Positions 24,375-31,945 are shown, counted from the first letter of the stretch. The stretch: 33,215 nt of DNA from Prevotella sp. (GCA_017554385.1 JAFZIL010000049.1:1-33215), one strand, 5' to 3'. Numbers and translations: made by a program. Notes: generated by a model not told the origin, from the sequence alone.

Positions 24375-26000
24375 TTATTTCATGTAAGTGTACCTGTAGT
24401 CCGTCGGAGACACGAGCGTCTCCTTGATGACACGCGGGATAATCCAGCGGATGAGGTTGAACTCACCGCCTGCCTTGTCGTTGGTACCACTGGCACGGGC
24501 GCCTCCGAAGGGCTGCATACCCACGACGGCACCGGTGGGCTTGTCGTTGATGTAGAAGTTGCCGGCAGCATAGCACAGGCGGTCGGTCATCTTCTCCACA
24601 GCCATGCGGTCGCGTCCGAAGACGGCACCTGTCAGTCCGTAAGGTGAGGTTTCGTCGCACAGTTGCAACGTCTCGTCCACCTTGTCGTCGTCGTAGGGAT
24701 AGACGGTGATGATCGGGCCGAAGATCTCCTCCTCCATCGACTTGAAGTGCGGGTTGGTGGTCTCGATGACCGTAGGCTCCACGAACCAGCCTACGGACTT
24801 GTCGCACTTGCCGCCGATGACAATCTTAGCGTCGGCAGCTTCCTTGGCATAGTCGATGTACGACTTGCACTTGTCGAACGAGGCCTCGTCGATGACGGCG
24901 TTGACGAAGTTCATAGGTTCGCAGACATCGCCCATCTTGATCTCGGCACACATACGACGGATGTCCTCCAATACGTCGGGCCACAGGCTCTTGGGGATAT
25001 ACATGCGCGAGGCAGCCGAGCACTTCTGTCCCTGGAACTCGAAGGCTCCGCAGAAAGCAGCAGTGGCCACGGCCTTCTTATCAGCAGAAGGATGCACAAA
25101 GATGAAGTCCTTGCCACCTGTCTCGCCGACCAGTCGCGGATAGCTTACGTAGCGGTCGAGGTTCTTGCATGCCTGCTGCCAGAGACTCTTGAACGTGGCG
25201 GTGCTGCCCGTAAAGTGGATGCCAGCGAAATGCTTGCTCTGTGTGGCCACTTCACCGATGAGGGCACCACTGCCAGGCAGGAAGTTCACCACACCGTCGG
25301 GCAGTCCGGCCTCCTTATAGAGCTGCATGAGGTAGTAGTTCGAGAGCAGGGCTGTGGTCGAAGGCTTCCACAGCGCGACATTACCCATGAGCACAGGTGT
25401 CATGCAGAGGTTCGAAGCAATCGAGGTGAAGTTGAACGGTGTCACGGCGAGCACAAAGCCCTCCAACGGACGGTACTCCGTGTGGTTCAACTGCATGTTG
25501 CCGTCCTTAGGCTGCATGGCGTAGATCTTCGAGGCGTAGTGGACGTTGTAGCGGAAGAAGTCGATGGTCTCGCAAGCGCTGTCGATCTCGGCCTGGTAGA
25601 AGTTCTTGCTTTGGCCCAGCATCGTGGCGGCGTTCATGATGGGACGGTACTTCGTGGCAAGCAGCTCGGCCATCTTCATGACGATGGCGGCACGGGTTGT
25701 CCACGGCGTGCGGCTCCACTCCTGCCAGGCCTTCATGGCGGTCTCGATGGCCAACTCAATCTCGGCCTTTCCCACCTTGTGGTAGGTGGCCAGCACGTGC
25801 TGGTGGTCGTGTGGGCAGGTCACCGTGCCGGTGTTGCCGGTGCGAATCTCCTTGCCACCGATGATGATGGGAATGTCGACAACGATGCTCTTCTGGCGTT
25901 CCAGCTCTTTTTCAAGTGCAACACGCTCTGGCGAGCCTGCCAGATAGGCTTTCACCGGTTCGTTGGCCGGTGTGGGGAAGGTGATAATAGAATTATTCAT
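24375..26000 (-). CDS. pruA: Delta-1-pyrroline-5-carboxylate (L-glutamate semialdehyde) dehydrogenase
   Basis: A 541-residue aldehyde dehydrogenase of the ALDH4 type, oxidising glutamate semialdehyde/P5C to glutamate with NAD. Key features, numbered from the chosen start, are VTPFNFTSIASN (cofactor loop), the general base Glu293 in LVGETGGKDF, and the nucleophile Cys327 in GQKCSAASRMY. It is a single-domain enzyme without the proline dehydrogenase fusion seen in PutA. The frame extends upstream to 26075, but those 25 extra residues are translated heptamer repeat (FTFHYSLFTIHYY), so the ATG at 26000 is taken as the true start. Together with rocD it completes ornithine catabolism. The inverted-repeat element with the four-helix-bundle gene lies directly upstream, so expression of pruA and arcA depends on read-through of that element or a promoter within it. 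Confidence 0.93.
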   Translation of the reverse strand: MNNSIITFPTPANEPVKAYLAGSPERVALEKELERQKSIVVDIPIIIGGKEIRTGNTGTVTCPHDHQHVLATYHKVGKAEIELAIETAMKAWQEWSRTPWTTRAAIVMKMAELLATKYRPIMNAATMLGQSKNFYQAEIDSACETIDFFRYNVHYASKIYAMQPKDGNMQLNHTEYRPLEGFVLAVTPFNFTSIASNLCMTPVLMGNVALWKPSTTALLSNYYLMQLYKEAGLPDGVVNFLPGSGALIGEVATQSKHFAGIHFTGSTATFKSLWQQACKNLDRYVSYPRLVGETGGKDFIFVHPSADKKAVATAAFCGAFEFQGQKCSAASRMYIPKSLWPDVLEDIRRMCAEIKMGDVCEPMNFVNAVIDEASFDKCKSYIDYAKEAADAKIVIGGKCDKSVGWFVEPTVIETTNPHFKSMEEEIFGPIITVYPYDDDKVDETLQLCDETSPYGLTGAVFGRDRMAVEKMTDRLCYAAGNFYINDKPTGAVVGMQPFGGARASGTNDKAGGEFNLIRWIIPRVIKETLVSPTDYRYTYMK

Positions 26001-26013
26001 AATTTTAAAGTAA

Positions 26014-26494
26014 TAGTGAATAGTGAAAAGTGAATAGTGAAAAGTGAAAAATTTGCTTCCGCTCTCCCTGTTCACTTGTTTTCATTATGTTGTTTGGTTG
26101 TTTTAATTGATGAAATTAAAAGTGCAAGCAATTCTTGGCAATCCTTGCTCATGCTTTCGAATTCTTGTTCGTTCAAATACTCTGTATCCTCGAGGATGTT
26201 GAGCCAATAGAGAGTCTCATTGCATTCTTTCAAAGCAATAGACAATTTGTTGATGAAATCAGCAGGGCTTTGAGCGTAAGTGGCTTCGCTCACCAAAGCG
26301 CCAATAGCTGTGCCAGAGCGAAATAACTGATTAATCATACCGTATTCCTTTGGACTGCATTTGATGCCTTTTACAGTCTTGACGACTCTTACACCGAAAA
26401 GATAGCTCTTCCTTGTTAGCGGTGAACTGTTATATTGTAAATATGACATAGTGCGGTAGCAAATTATTCACTTTTCACTTTTCACTATTCACTT
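26014..26494. mobile_element. Inverted-repeat-bounded unit carrying only the four-helix-bundle gene
   Basis: The left arm (26014-26062) is five heptamers (TAGTGAA/AAGTGAA) followed by AAATTTGCTTCCGC. The right arm (26453-26494) is GCGGTAGCAAATTA followed by four heptamers (TTCACTT/TTCACTA). Over 42 bases the arms are complementary at 37 positions, with the unique core inward on both sides. The single gene between them nearly fills the interior. It sits inside the rocD-ctlX-pruA-arcA block and supplies the ctlX stop codon. There is no transposase and no obvious target-site duplication. Mobility is inferred from the inverted ends and from the related gene-less copy in argC. Confidence 0.5.
26072..26449 (-). 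CDS. Four-helix-bundle protein (S23/IVP family)
   Basis: A 125-residue, mostly helical protein matching the four helix bundle/23S intervening-sequence protein family by length and sequence (KGIKCSPKEYGMINQLFRSGTAIGALVSEA..., then SPADFINKLSIALKECNETLYWLNIL). Homologues are encoded inside intervening sequences of 23S rRNA genes in some bacteria, and the accessory protein Avd of diversity-generating retroelements has the same fold. The biochemical role is unknown. Here the gene interrupts an arginine-catabolic operon and is bounded on both sides by inverted repeat arms, the right one ending 3 bases before its start codon. It has no evident connection to arginine metabolism. Compared with its neighbours it is AT-rich, which fits a separate origin. 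Confidence 0.85.
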   Translation of the reverse strand: MSYLQYNSSPLTRKSYLFGVRVVKTVKGIKCSPKEYGMINQLFRSGTAIGALVSEATYAQSPADFINKLSIALKECNETLYWLNILEDTEYLNEQEFESMSKDCQELLALLISSIKTTKQHNENK

Positions 26495-27427
26495 AAATAG
26501 TTCCGCCAGCATGCAGCGGGCGCTGCCACCGCCTGCGGTCTCGATGGTATGGATGTCGGGCGAGATGATGCGGGTGTACTTCGAGAGGGTGGATACCTGC
26601 TCAGGTGTGAGCGACTGACGGGCCGTCTGGCTCATGATGAGTAGTTGCTCGTCGCGGTCGTTATGCAGTTCCAGCATGTTGCCGGCAAACTGGTGCATCT
26701 GCTCTAAGGTGATAGGCACGATCTCCTTGCCGTCGTTTTGTAAGTGAGTCAGAAGCTCACTACGCTCTGACTCGTCGCGGACGCTGTCGAGGCAGACTAC
26801 GGCCTGACGGGTGCCTACATGCATCATAACGTTGGTGTGATAGACGGGCGTGCCCTGCTCGTCAAAGCTGTGGAAGGCGAAGGAACGATACCCCATCGTC
26901 TTTGCCCACTCTTTGAGAGCCTCCTTGTCGGTTCGGGGTGATAGGCAGGAGTAGGCCATGCGGTGTTCACGGTCGAGGACGAGTGAGCCTGTACCCTCAA
27001 GAAAGTGGCCGGAAGTTTCGTAGGGGGTGAAATCTACATCGCGGGAGTAGTGCAGATGCCAAAGCACCTTCTTCAACTTCTCACGTTCCAATCGACGGTT
27101 CAGTGCATACATAGGATAGAGCACCAACGTACTCCCCTCGCCTTTTGGAGAGGGGACGGGGGTGAGGCTGTGCGTGGAGAAGCAGTTGTTGGGGAAGATG
27201 CTGTCGGGCGTTGGTGGCTCGGGCGTGTCCTGAAGTACGTCGACAGTGACGCCGTTGTCGCGTAGCAAGGCGACGAATGCATCGAACTCCTTGATGGCCT
27301 GCTGAGCAACAGCCTCCTCGCCCTCCTCGCTTTTCTGCTGGAAGGCATTGTTCGTGGCCGTCTGCTCATTGAAGGCGAAACGCACGGGACGCACCATCAA
27401 TACATGATTCGTCGTTTGCATGCTCAT
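26489..27427 (-). CDS. ctlX: Citrulline hydrolase (ureidase) of the arginine deiminase superfamily
   Basis: A 312-residue protein of the CtlX family, which hydrolyses citrulline to ornithine, CO2 and ammonia. The active-site set is present: FPNN (79-82), Glu144 in EGTGS, His197 in YHTNV, and Cys305 in [12 protein letters not shown]. Its ATG overlaps the rocD stop codon (ATGA), indicating translational coupling. Context supports citrulline as substrate: arcA supplies it and rocD takes ornithine. Residues 87-99 ([13 protein letters not shown]) are encoded by a palindromic dispersed repeat replacing the short acidic loop usual after FPNNWxSxH; this lies close to the active site. The position corresponding to the usual Trp of FPNNW is Cys82. 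The stop codon is formed by the downstream heptamer arm. Activity despite the insertion is likely but not certain. Confidence 0.85.
   Translation of the reverse strand: MSMQTTNHVLMVRPVRFAFNEQTATNNAFQQKSEEGEEAVAQQAIKEFDAFVALLRDNGVTVDVLQDTPEPPTPDSIFPNNCFSTHSLTPVPSPKGEGSTLVLYPMYALNRRLEREKLKKVLWHLHYSRDVDFTPYETSGHFLEGTGSLVLDREHRMAYSCLSPRTDKEALKEWAKTMGYRSFAFHSFDEQGTPVYHTNVMMHVGTRQAVVCLDSVRDESERSELLTHLQNDGKEIVPITLEQMHQFAGNMLELHNDRDEQLLIMSQTARQSLTPEQVSTLSKYTRIISPDIHTIETAGGGSARCMLAELFK
27132..27169 (-). repeat. Palindromic dispersed repeat inserted in frame in ctlX
   Basis: Plus strand CTCCCCTCGCCTTTTGGAGA begins a ~38-base unit continuing GGGGACGGGGGTGAGG. CCCCTC and GAGGGG form a stem, extended past one mismatch by CC/GG around TTTT. 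From memory, this is a widespread repeat type in Bacteroidetes whose translation reads L-T-P-x-P-S-P-K-G-E-G. It replaces about two loop residues of the family consensus without breaking the frame. Confidence 0.75.
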
Positions 27428-28662
27428 GCCGCCATCTCTTCAAACGTAGACTTGATAATACCGATGGCTTCGCGCAACTCCTGTTCGTTGATGCAGAGCG
27501 GCGGGGCGAAGCGGATGATGTCATCGTGGGTGGGCTTGGCCAAGAGTCCCTTGTCCATCATGTTCAGGCAGATGTCCCATGCCGTCTTGCCGTTGATAGG
27601 CTTGGTGACGATGGCGTTAAGCAGACCGCGGCCGCGCACCTCGACGATAAAGGGTGAGTCGATCTTCTTGATCTCCTCGCGGAAGATGCGGCCCATGGCC
27701 TCGGCATTCTCTACGAGATGTTCATCGCGCACCACCTTCAGTGCCTCGACGGCCACGCGGGCAGCCAAGGGGAATCCTCCAAACGTCGAGCCGTGTTCGC
27801 CCGGTTTGATGTTCAGCATGATGTCATCGTCGGCCAAGCAAGCCGAGACGGGCAGTACACCGCCACCGAGTGCCTTTCCAAGGATAACGATGTCGGGTCT
27901 GACACCGTCGTGTTCTGAGCACAGCATGCGACCCGTTCGGGCGATACCCGTCTGAACCTCGTCGGCAATCAGCAGCACGTTATGTTCATGGCACAGGTCG
28001 TAGCATTGCTTCAAGTAGCCGTCGTCGGGCACGAATACGCCGGCTTCGCCCTGGATGGGTTCAGCAATGAAGCCTGCCACCTCACTGCCATACTCTTCGA
28101 GGGCACGGCGCAGTGCTTCCACATTATTATAAGGTATACGGATGAAGCCTGGTGTCAGCGGGCCGTAGTTGTCGTACGAACTGGGATCGTTGCTCATGGT
28201 GATGACAGTCACCGTACGACCGTGGAAGTTGCCCTCACAGCAAATAATCTTGATTTTCTCGTTGGGTATTCCTTTCTTTACGGCCCCCCAACGCCGGGCC
28301 AATTTCAGTGCCGTCTCCACACCCTCGGCACCTGTGTTCATGGGCAGGATGCGGTCGTAGCCAAAATATTCGTGCATGAACTGCTCGTACTCACACAGTG
28401 CATCATTATAGAACGCGCGACTGGTCAGACAGAGCGTGTCGGACTGATCCTTGAGCGCTTTGACGATGCGGGGATGGCAGTGGCCCTGGTTAACGGCAGA
28501 GTAGGAAGACAGGAAGTCGAAATACTTCTTTCCCTCGACATCCCACACGTAGATGCCCTTGCCCTTGTGGAGTACGACGGGGAGCGGATGGTAGTTATGA
28601 GCACCATACTGTTCCTCCAGATCCATGAATTGTTTTGCGGTTTTAGTTGTTTCGGTTGTCAT
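27424..28662 (-). CDS. rocD: Ornithine aminotransferase
   Basis: A 412-residue class-III PLP aminotransferase transferring the delta-amino group of ornithine to 2-oxoglutarate, giving glutamate and glutamate semialdehyde/P5C. Lys263 in [15 protein letters not shown] binds PLP; Asp234 in IADEVQTG contacts the cofactor nitrogen. The N-terminal [13 protein letters not shown] is typical of ornithine rather than acetylornithine aminotransferases, and separates it from the argD-type gene nearby. It is the first gene of the catabolic block, with its own promoter box (28689-28696) and a terminator between it and proC, so it can be regulated apart from the biosynthetic genes. Its stop codon overlaps the ctlX start. 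Confidence 0.92.
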   Translation of the reverse strand: MTTETTKTAKQFMDLEEQYGAHNYHPLPVVLHKGKGIYVWDVEGKKYFDFLSSYSAVNQGHCHPRIVKALKDQSDTLCLTSRAFYNDALCEYEQFMHEYFGYDRILPMNTGAEGVETALKLARRWGAVKKGIPNEKIKIICCEGNFHGRTVTVITMSNDPSSYDNYGPLTPGFIRIPYNNVEALRRALEEYGSEVAGFIAEPIQGEAGVFVPDDGYLKQCYDLCHEHNVLLIADEVQTGIARTGRMLCSEHDGVRPDIVILGKALGGGVLPVSACLADDDIMLNIKPGEHGSTFGGFPLAARVAVEALKVVRDEHLVENAEAMGRIFREEIKKIDSPFIVEVRGRGLLNAIVTKPINGKTAWDICLNMMDKGLLAKPTHDDIIRFAPPLCINEQELREAIGIIKSTFEEMAA

Positions 28663-28688
28663 AAGGTTTTAGATTTAATAGTTGATTG

Positions 28689-28696
28689 CAAATTTA
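28689..28696 (-). promoter_or_regulatory. -7 promoter box for the rocD block
   Basis: TAAATTTG on the minus strand fits TAnnTTTG, 27 bases before the rocD ATG. A TTG about 23 bases further upstream falls inside a short palindrome. Confidence 0.65.
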
Positions 28697-28711
28697 GCGA
28701 ATAATTATGAT

Positions 28712-28724
28712 ACTTGTCTCAAGT
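28712..28724. promoter_or_regulatory. Palindrome overlapping the -33 region of the rocD promoter
   Basis: ACTTGTCTCAAGT is a perfect inverted repeat (ACTTG/CAAGT) with a 3-base centre, placed where the -33 element should be. A repressor bound here would block the catabolic block. The regulator is not known. Confidence 0.45.
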
Positions 28725-28744
28725 TGTGAGATAAATAATGTTAA

Positions 28745-28788
28745 ACAGACAGCGTGCATGCCAATTAACTGTCATGCACGCTGTCTGT
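28745..28788 (-). terminator. Perfect 16-bp stem terminator after proC
   Basis: ACAGACAGCGTGCATG (28745-28760) pairs perfectly with 28773-28788 around a 12-base loop. On the minus strand it is followed by TTTAACATTATTT. It lies 17 bases after proC and separates the biosynthetic transcript from the rocD block. Confidence 0.85.
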
Positions 28789-28804
28789 GGGATGTTAGAA
28801 TGAA

Positions 28805-29584
28805 TTATTTCAGTCCGGCTTTCAGTCCTCGAATGACTGCCGAGGAGAAGCCTGCATGCTCCATCTCGTTCAGACCTTTGATGGTGACACCCTGCGGCGT
28901 GGTCACCAGGTCGATGGCAGCCTCGGGATGGAGGCCTGTGGAGGTGAGCAACTCGATGGCACCGCGTAGTGTTTGCAGTACCACTTGCTTCGCCTCGTCG
29001 GCTTTGAAGCCTAACTCCACAGCTCCCTCGCTCGATGCGCGGATGTAGCGCATAGCGTAGGCGATGCCGCAGGAAGCCAGCGTGGTGCCGGCAGCCAGAT
29101 GGGCTTCGTCGGTGATGAGCGTGCCACCCATCTCGTTGTATATGTCGACCACGGTCTTCGTGTCTTTCTCAGAAGCGGTGACGGGCACGATGAAAGTCAT
29201 TGATGCCATCTGAGCAATAGCAATGTTGGGGATGACGAGCAACAGTGGCGGACAGCTGAGGCCCAGCCAATCCTCGATGCTTGACGAGGCAACACCGGCA
29301 GCCACCACAATAAGTATTTGTCGTTGGGGAGCCAATACGTCCTTGATCTGTCGCAGCACTGTCTCGACGAGCCATGGCTTCACCACTACACATACAATGT
29401 CGGCCTTCTCGGCAGCTGCGATATTGTCGGAGGTCACGTTTACGCCTAACTTGCGGAACTTCTCGAGCACCTGTTTGTTCGGGTCAGAAACGGTGATGTC
29501 CTCGTTTTTGAAGTACGTTCCTTTTATCAGTCCCTCGACAGTAGTGCCACCCATGGCACCGGCTCCTATCACACTTATCTTCAT
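28805..29584 (-). CDS. proC: Pyrroline-5-carboxylate reductase
   Basis: A 259-residue enzyme reducing P5C to L-proline with NAD(P)H. An N-terminal Rossmann motif (KISVIGAGAMGG) and the C-terminal dimer region with DLVTTPQGVTIKGLNEME, the family signature, are present. The ATG at 29584 is chosen; the TTG three codons upstream lies in heptamer repeat. It is the last gene of the argG-argC-argD-proC group. Because P5C is made by RocD and consumed by PruA from the adjacent block, ProC sits at the branch between proline synthesis and glutamate formation. It can turn arginine- or ornithine-derived P5C into proline. Confidence 0.93.
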   Translation of the reverse strand: MKISVIGAGAMGGTTVEGLIKGTYFKNEDITVSDPNKQVLEKFRKLGVNVTSDNIAAAEKADIVCVVVKPWLVETVLRQIKDVLAPQRQILIVVAAGVASSSIEDWLGLSCPPLLLVIPNIAIAQMASMTFIVPVTASEKDTKTVVDIYNEMGGTLITDEAHLAAGTTLASCGIAYAMRYIRASSEGAVELGFKADEAKQVVLQTLRGAIELLTSTGLHPEAAIDLVTTPQGVTIKGLNEMEHAGFSSAVIRGLKAGLK

Positions 29585-29619
29585 AATTCTCAATTCTCAA
29601 TTGTCAATTCTCAATTGTT
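29585..29619. repeat. Five-copy heptamer tract (AATTCTC) between argD and proC
   Basis: AATTCTC, AATTCTC, AATTGTC, AATTCTC, AATTGTT fill the junction exactly. The tract begins directly at the proC start codon, and its last base is the first base of the argD stop codon as read on the plus strand (29619-29621). Confidence 0.85.
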
Positions 29620-30761
29620 CAGTCTTCTTCTGGTTGTACTCTGATCAGTCTTTCGATAAAATCGTCAGCCTCCGCTTTGGTGAGACAGAGGGGCGGTAGC
29701 AGGCGCAGGATGTTTTCTCCTGCGGCACCGGTGAAGCAGTGCTCGTGTTTGATGAGAGGCTTGCGTACAAACTTGTGGGGCATGTCAAGTTCGATGCCGA
29801 TCATGAGTCCACGACCACGCACTTCCTTGATGTGCGAGCTGCCTATGTTCTTGATGCCTTCCATCAGGTAGTCACCGACGACACGGGCGTTCTCTATCAA
29901 GCCCTCTTCCTCGATGACATCGAGTGTGGCCAACGCGGCTGCGCAAGCCAGGTGGTTGCCACCGAAGGTGGTGCCAAGTTGTCCGTATTCAGGAGCGAAG
30001 TCGGGGCTGATGAGCACAGCGCTCATGGGGAAGCCGTTGGCAATGCCCTTGGCCACGGTGATGATGTCGGGTTTGATATCAAGCCACTGGTGGGCGAAGA
30101 ACTTTCCGCTGCGTCCGTAGCCGCATTGAATCTCGTCGGCAATAAGGGGCACACGATAGCGTTTGCAGGCATAAGCAAGTTTCTGGGCAAACTCGGGTGT
30201 TGCCATCTGCACGCCGCCTACGCCTTGGATGCACTCGAGGATAACGGCACAGATACCGCCACGTGACAGTTCGCGAATCCAGGGCTCGATGTCGTTCATC
30301 GGGAGGAAGCGCACATGGTGGTTGTCGTTGAGCGTAGCGCGGATTTTCGAGTTGTGGGATACCTCGACAGCCAGACTGGTACGGCCATGGAAAGCCTTTT
30401 CGCAGGCCAGAACTCGCATATAGTTGGGATTGCGGAACGAGGCGAGCTTCAGCGCGTTCTCGTTGGCCTCGGCACCGCTATTCACGAGGAACAGCTGATA
30501 GTCGTCGTAACCAGAAATCTTACCTAACCGTTCTGCCAGTTCGCGTTGCAGCGTGTTCACCACCGAGTTCGAGTAGAACCCGATCTTGTTCAACTGTTCC
30601 GTCACCTTCTTAATATAATGGGGGTGCGAGTGTCCGATGCTGATAACAGCGTGGCCGCCATACATGTCGAGATACTCTTGGCCCTTGTCGTCCCAGACCT
30701 TACACCCTTTGCCCCTGACGATGTTGACGTCGAAGAGGGGATATACATCGAATAGTTTCAT
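29619..30761 (-). CDS. argD: Acetylornithine/succinylornithine aminotransferase
   Basis: A 380-residue class-III PLP aminotransferase of arginine biosynthesis, interconverting N-acyl-glutamate semialdehyde and N-acyl-ornithine. Lys238 in ITVAKGIANGFP is the Schiff-base lysine; Asp209 in LIADEIQCGYGRSG binds the pyridine nitrogen; NSGAEANE is the phosphate-binding segment. Some Bacteroides use N-succinyl rather than N-acetyl intermediates, so the acyl group here cannot be told from this gene alone. It follows argC after a 76-base spacer mostly made of 8-bp repeats and precedes proC after a heptamer tract. It is distinct from the true ornithine aminotransferase at 27424. Confidence 0.92.
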   Translation of the reverse strand: MKLFDVYPLFDVNIVRGKGCKVWDDKGQEYLDMYGGHAVISIGHSHPHYIKKVTEQLNKIGFYSNSVVNTLQRELAERLGKISGYDDYQLFLVNSGAEANENALKLASFRNPNYMRVLACEKAFHGRTSLAVEVSHNSKIRATLNDNHHVRFLPMNDIEPWIRELSRGGICAVILECIQGVGGVQMATPEFAQKLAYACKRYRVPLIADEIQCGYGRSGKFFAHQWLDIKPDIITVAKGIANGFPMSAVLISPDFAPEYGQLGTTFGGNHLACAAALATLDVIEEEGLIENARVVGDYLMEGIKNIGSSHIKEVRGRGLMIGIELDMPHKFVRKPLIKHEHCFTGAAGENILRLLPPLCLTKAEADDFIERLIRVQPEED

Positions 30762-30770
30762 ATTGTTATT

Positions 30771-30825
30771 CGTTATTACGTTATTTCGTTATCACGTTAT
30801 TACGCCTCTCGTTATGACGTTATGA
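30771..30825. repeat. 8-bp tandem repeat (CGTTATKA) between argC and argD
   Basis: CGTTATTA, CGTTATTT, CGTTATCA and CGTTATTA (30771-30802), a 7-base interruption, then CGTTATGA twice (30810-30825) and a degenerate end before the argC stop codon. The unit is the same as in the regulator-synthetase junction at 22378-22433, 8.4 kb away. Confidence 0.9.
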
Positions 30826-30837
30826 CGCTGTTATCAT

Positions 30838-31881
30838 TTAAAATGCGCTTGCCTTCAGCCGCAGTCCTGCGGTCTCGTCAATGCCGAACATAAGGTTCAT
30901 GTTCTGTACAGCTTGACCGACGGCACCTTTCAGCAGGTTGTCGATAGCAGAGGTGATGAGCAGTTTGTCGCCGTACTTCTCGCAATGGACAAGTGCCTTG
31001 TTGGTATTGACAACCTGTTTCAGGTCGATGGGGGCATCGCTGTAGTGGGTGAAGGCGGCGTCACGGTAGAAGTCCTTGTAAGCCTCGATGATATCTTCTA
31101 TTGGTGCTGGTGTCTTGACTACGGCAGTACAGAAGATGCCGCGGGCGAAGTCACCGCGATAGGGGATGAAGTCGATGTCTGCATCGAGGTAACCCTGTAT
31201 CTGCTTGAGGCTCTGGCGAATCTCGGCAATGTGCTGGTGCTGGAAGGGCTTGTAGATGCTCAGGTTGTTGTTACGCCAAGAGAAATGGGTGGTGGCGCCT
31301 GGCTTCTGACCAGCTCCTGTTGAACCTGTAATGGCATTAACAGCTACATCCTCTTTCAGTATATTCAAGTAGGCTGCTGGCAGCAAGGCTATCTGAATAC
31401 ACGTGGCGAAGCATCCTGGGTTGGCTACATGCTGAGCTTTCAGGATTTCAGCCTTGTTGATTTCTGGCAGACCGTAAACGAATTTATAGGGTAAAGTGAA
31501 GAGTGAACCATTTGCTTCCGCACCTCCTTCTCCGGTAGGAAATTTTTCACTATTCACTGTTACCTTTTCCCTTTTAATACGGAAATCTTGGGCGAGATCG
31601 ATGATTTTTACGTTCTCAGGGATGGTGTGCTCCTTGAGGAACTGTTCGCTTTTGCCGTGGCCAAAGCAAAAGAACACTACGTCGACTTCCTCAAAGGGCA
31701 TCTGATCAGTGAAACGTAAATCCGTCTCACCGATAAGTCCCTCGTGCACGTCGCTTACGAGATTGCCTGCGTTGCTCTCAGAGTTGGCAAACACAATCTC
31801 GGCCTCGGGATGGTTCAACAGCACACGGATGAGCTCGCCACCCGTATAGCCTGCCGCACCAAGAATACCTACTTTTATCAT
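30838..31881 (-). CDS. argC: N-acetyl-gamma-glutamyl-phosphate reductase with in-frame repeat insertion
   Basis: A 347-residue enzyme reducing N-acyl-glutamyl phosphate to the semialdehyde with NADPH. An N-terminal dinucleotide-binding motif (ILGAAGYTGGELIR) and the catalytic Cys157 in HVANPGCFATC identify it. Between IDLAQDFRIK (94-103) and FVYGLPEIN (134-142), where relatives have only a few residues, there is an extra stretch encoded by a 66-bp inverted-repeat element (residues about 108-129). The element is exactly 22 codons and keeps the frame. It lies on a loop linking the nucleotide-binding part to the catalytic part, so the enzyme may tolerate it, but this is inference. Just upstream of its start codon is another repeat core with seven heptamers. 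Confidence 0.92.
   Translation of the reverse strand: MIKVGILGAAGYTGGELIRVLLNHPEAEIVFANSESNAGNLVSDVHEGLIGETDLRFTDQMPFEEVDVVFFCFGHGKSEQFLKEHTIPENVKIIDLAQDFRIKREKVTVNSEKFPTGEGGAEANGSLFTLPYKFVYGLPEINKAEILKAQHVANPGCFATCIQIALLPAAYLNILKEDVAVNAITGSTGAGQKPGATTHFSWRNNNLSIYKPFQHQHIAEIRQSLKQIQGYLDADIDFIPYRGDFARGIFCTAVVKTPAPIEDIIEAYKDFYRDAAFTHYSDAPIDLKQVVNTNKALVHCEKYGDKLLITSAIDNLLKGAVGQAVQNMNLMFGIDETAGLRLKASAF
31494..31559. repeat. 66-bp gene-less inverted-repeat element inside argC
   Basis: Left arm: AAGTGAA, GAGTGAA and CCATTTGCTTCCGC (31494-31521). Ten-base centre: ACCTCCTTCT. Right arm: CCGGTAGGAAATTT, TTCACTA and TTCACTG (31532-31559). The arms are inverted copies with the core inward, as in the 0.48-kb unit at 26014-26494 but with no gene. 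The length, 66 bp, is divisible by three, so argC stays in frame. It looks like a miniature derivative of the larger unit. Confidence 0.75.
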
Positions 31882-31882
31882 T

Positions 31883-31945
31883 GTAGTAGCAAATTATTCA
31901 CTTTTCACTATTCACTTTTCACTATTCACTTTTCACTATTCACTT
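31883..31945. repeat. Repeat core and seven heptamers between argG and argC
   Basis: GTAGTAGCAAATTA (31883-31896) starts one base outside the argC start codon and is followed by exactly seven heptamers alternating TTCACTT and TTCACTA (31897-31945). The next base begins the argG stop codon (31946-31948 on the plus strand). It is a single right-type arm, filling the junction completely. Confidence 0.9.

Noticed and set aside
24663-26033. Open frame of 456 codons on the plus strand opposite pruA
   Set aside because: Antisense to an intact aldehyde dehydrogenase and without recognisable motifs.
26001-26075. Upstream extension of pruA by 25 codons
   Set aside because: The extra residues are translated heptamer repeat; the ATG at 26000 gives the normal N-terminus.
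26014-26494. Insertion sequence
   Set aside because: No transposase gene and no clear target-site duplication, so it is reported only as an inverted-repeat-bounded unit.
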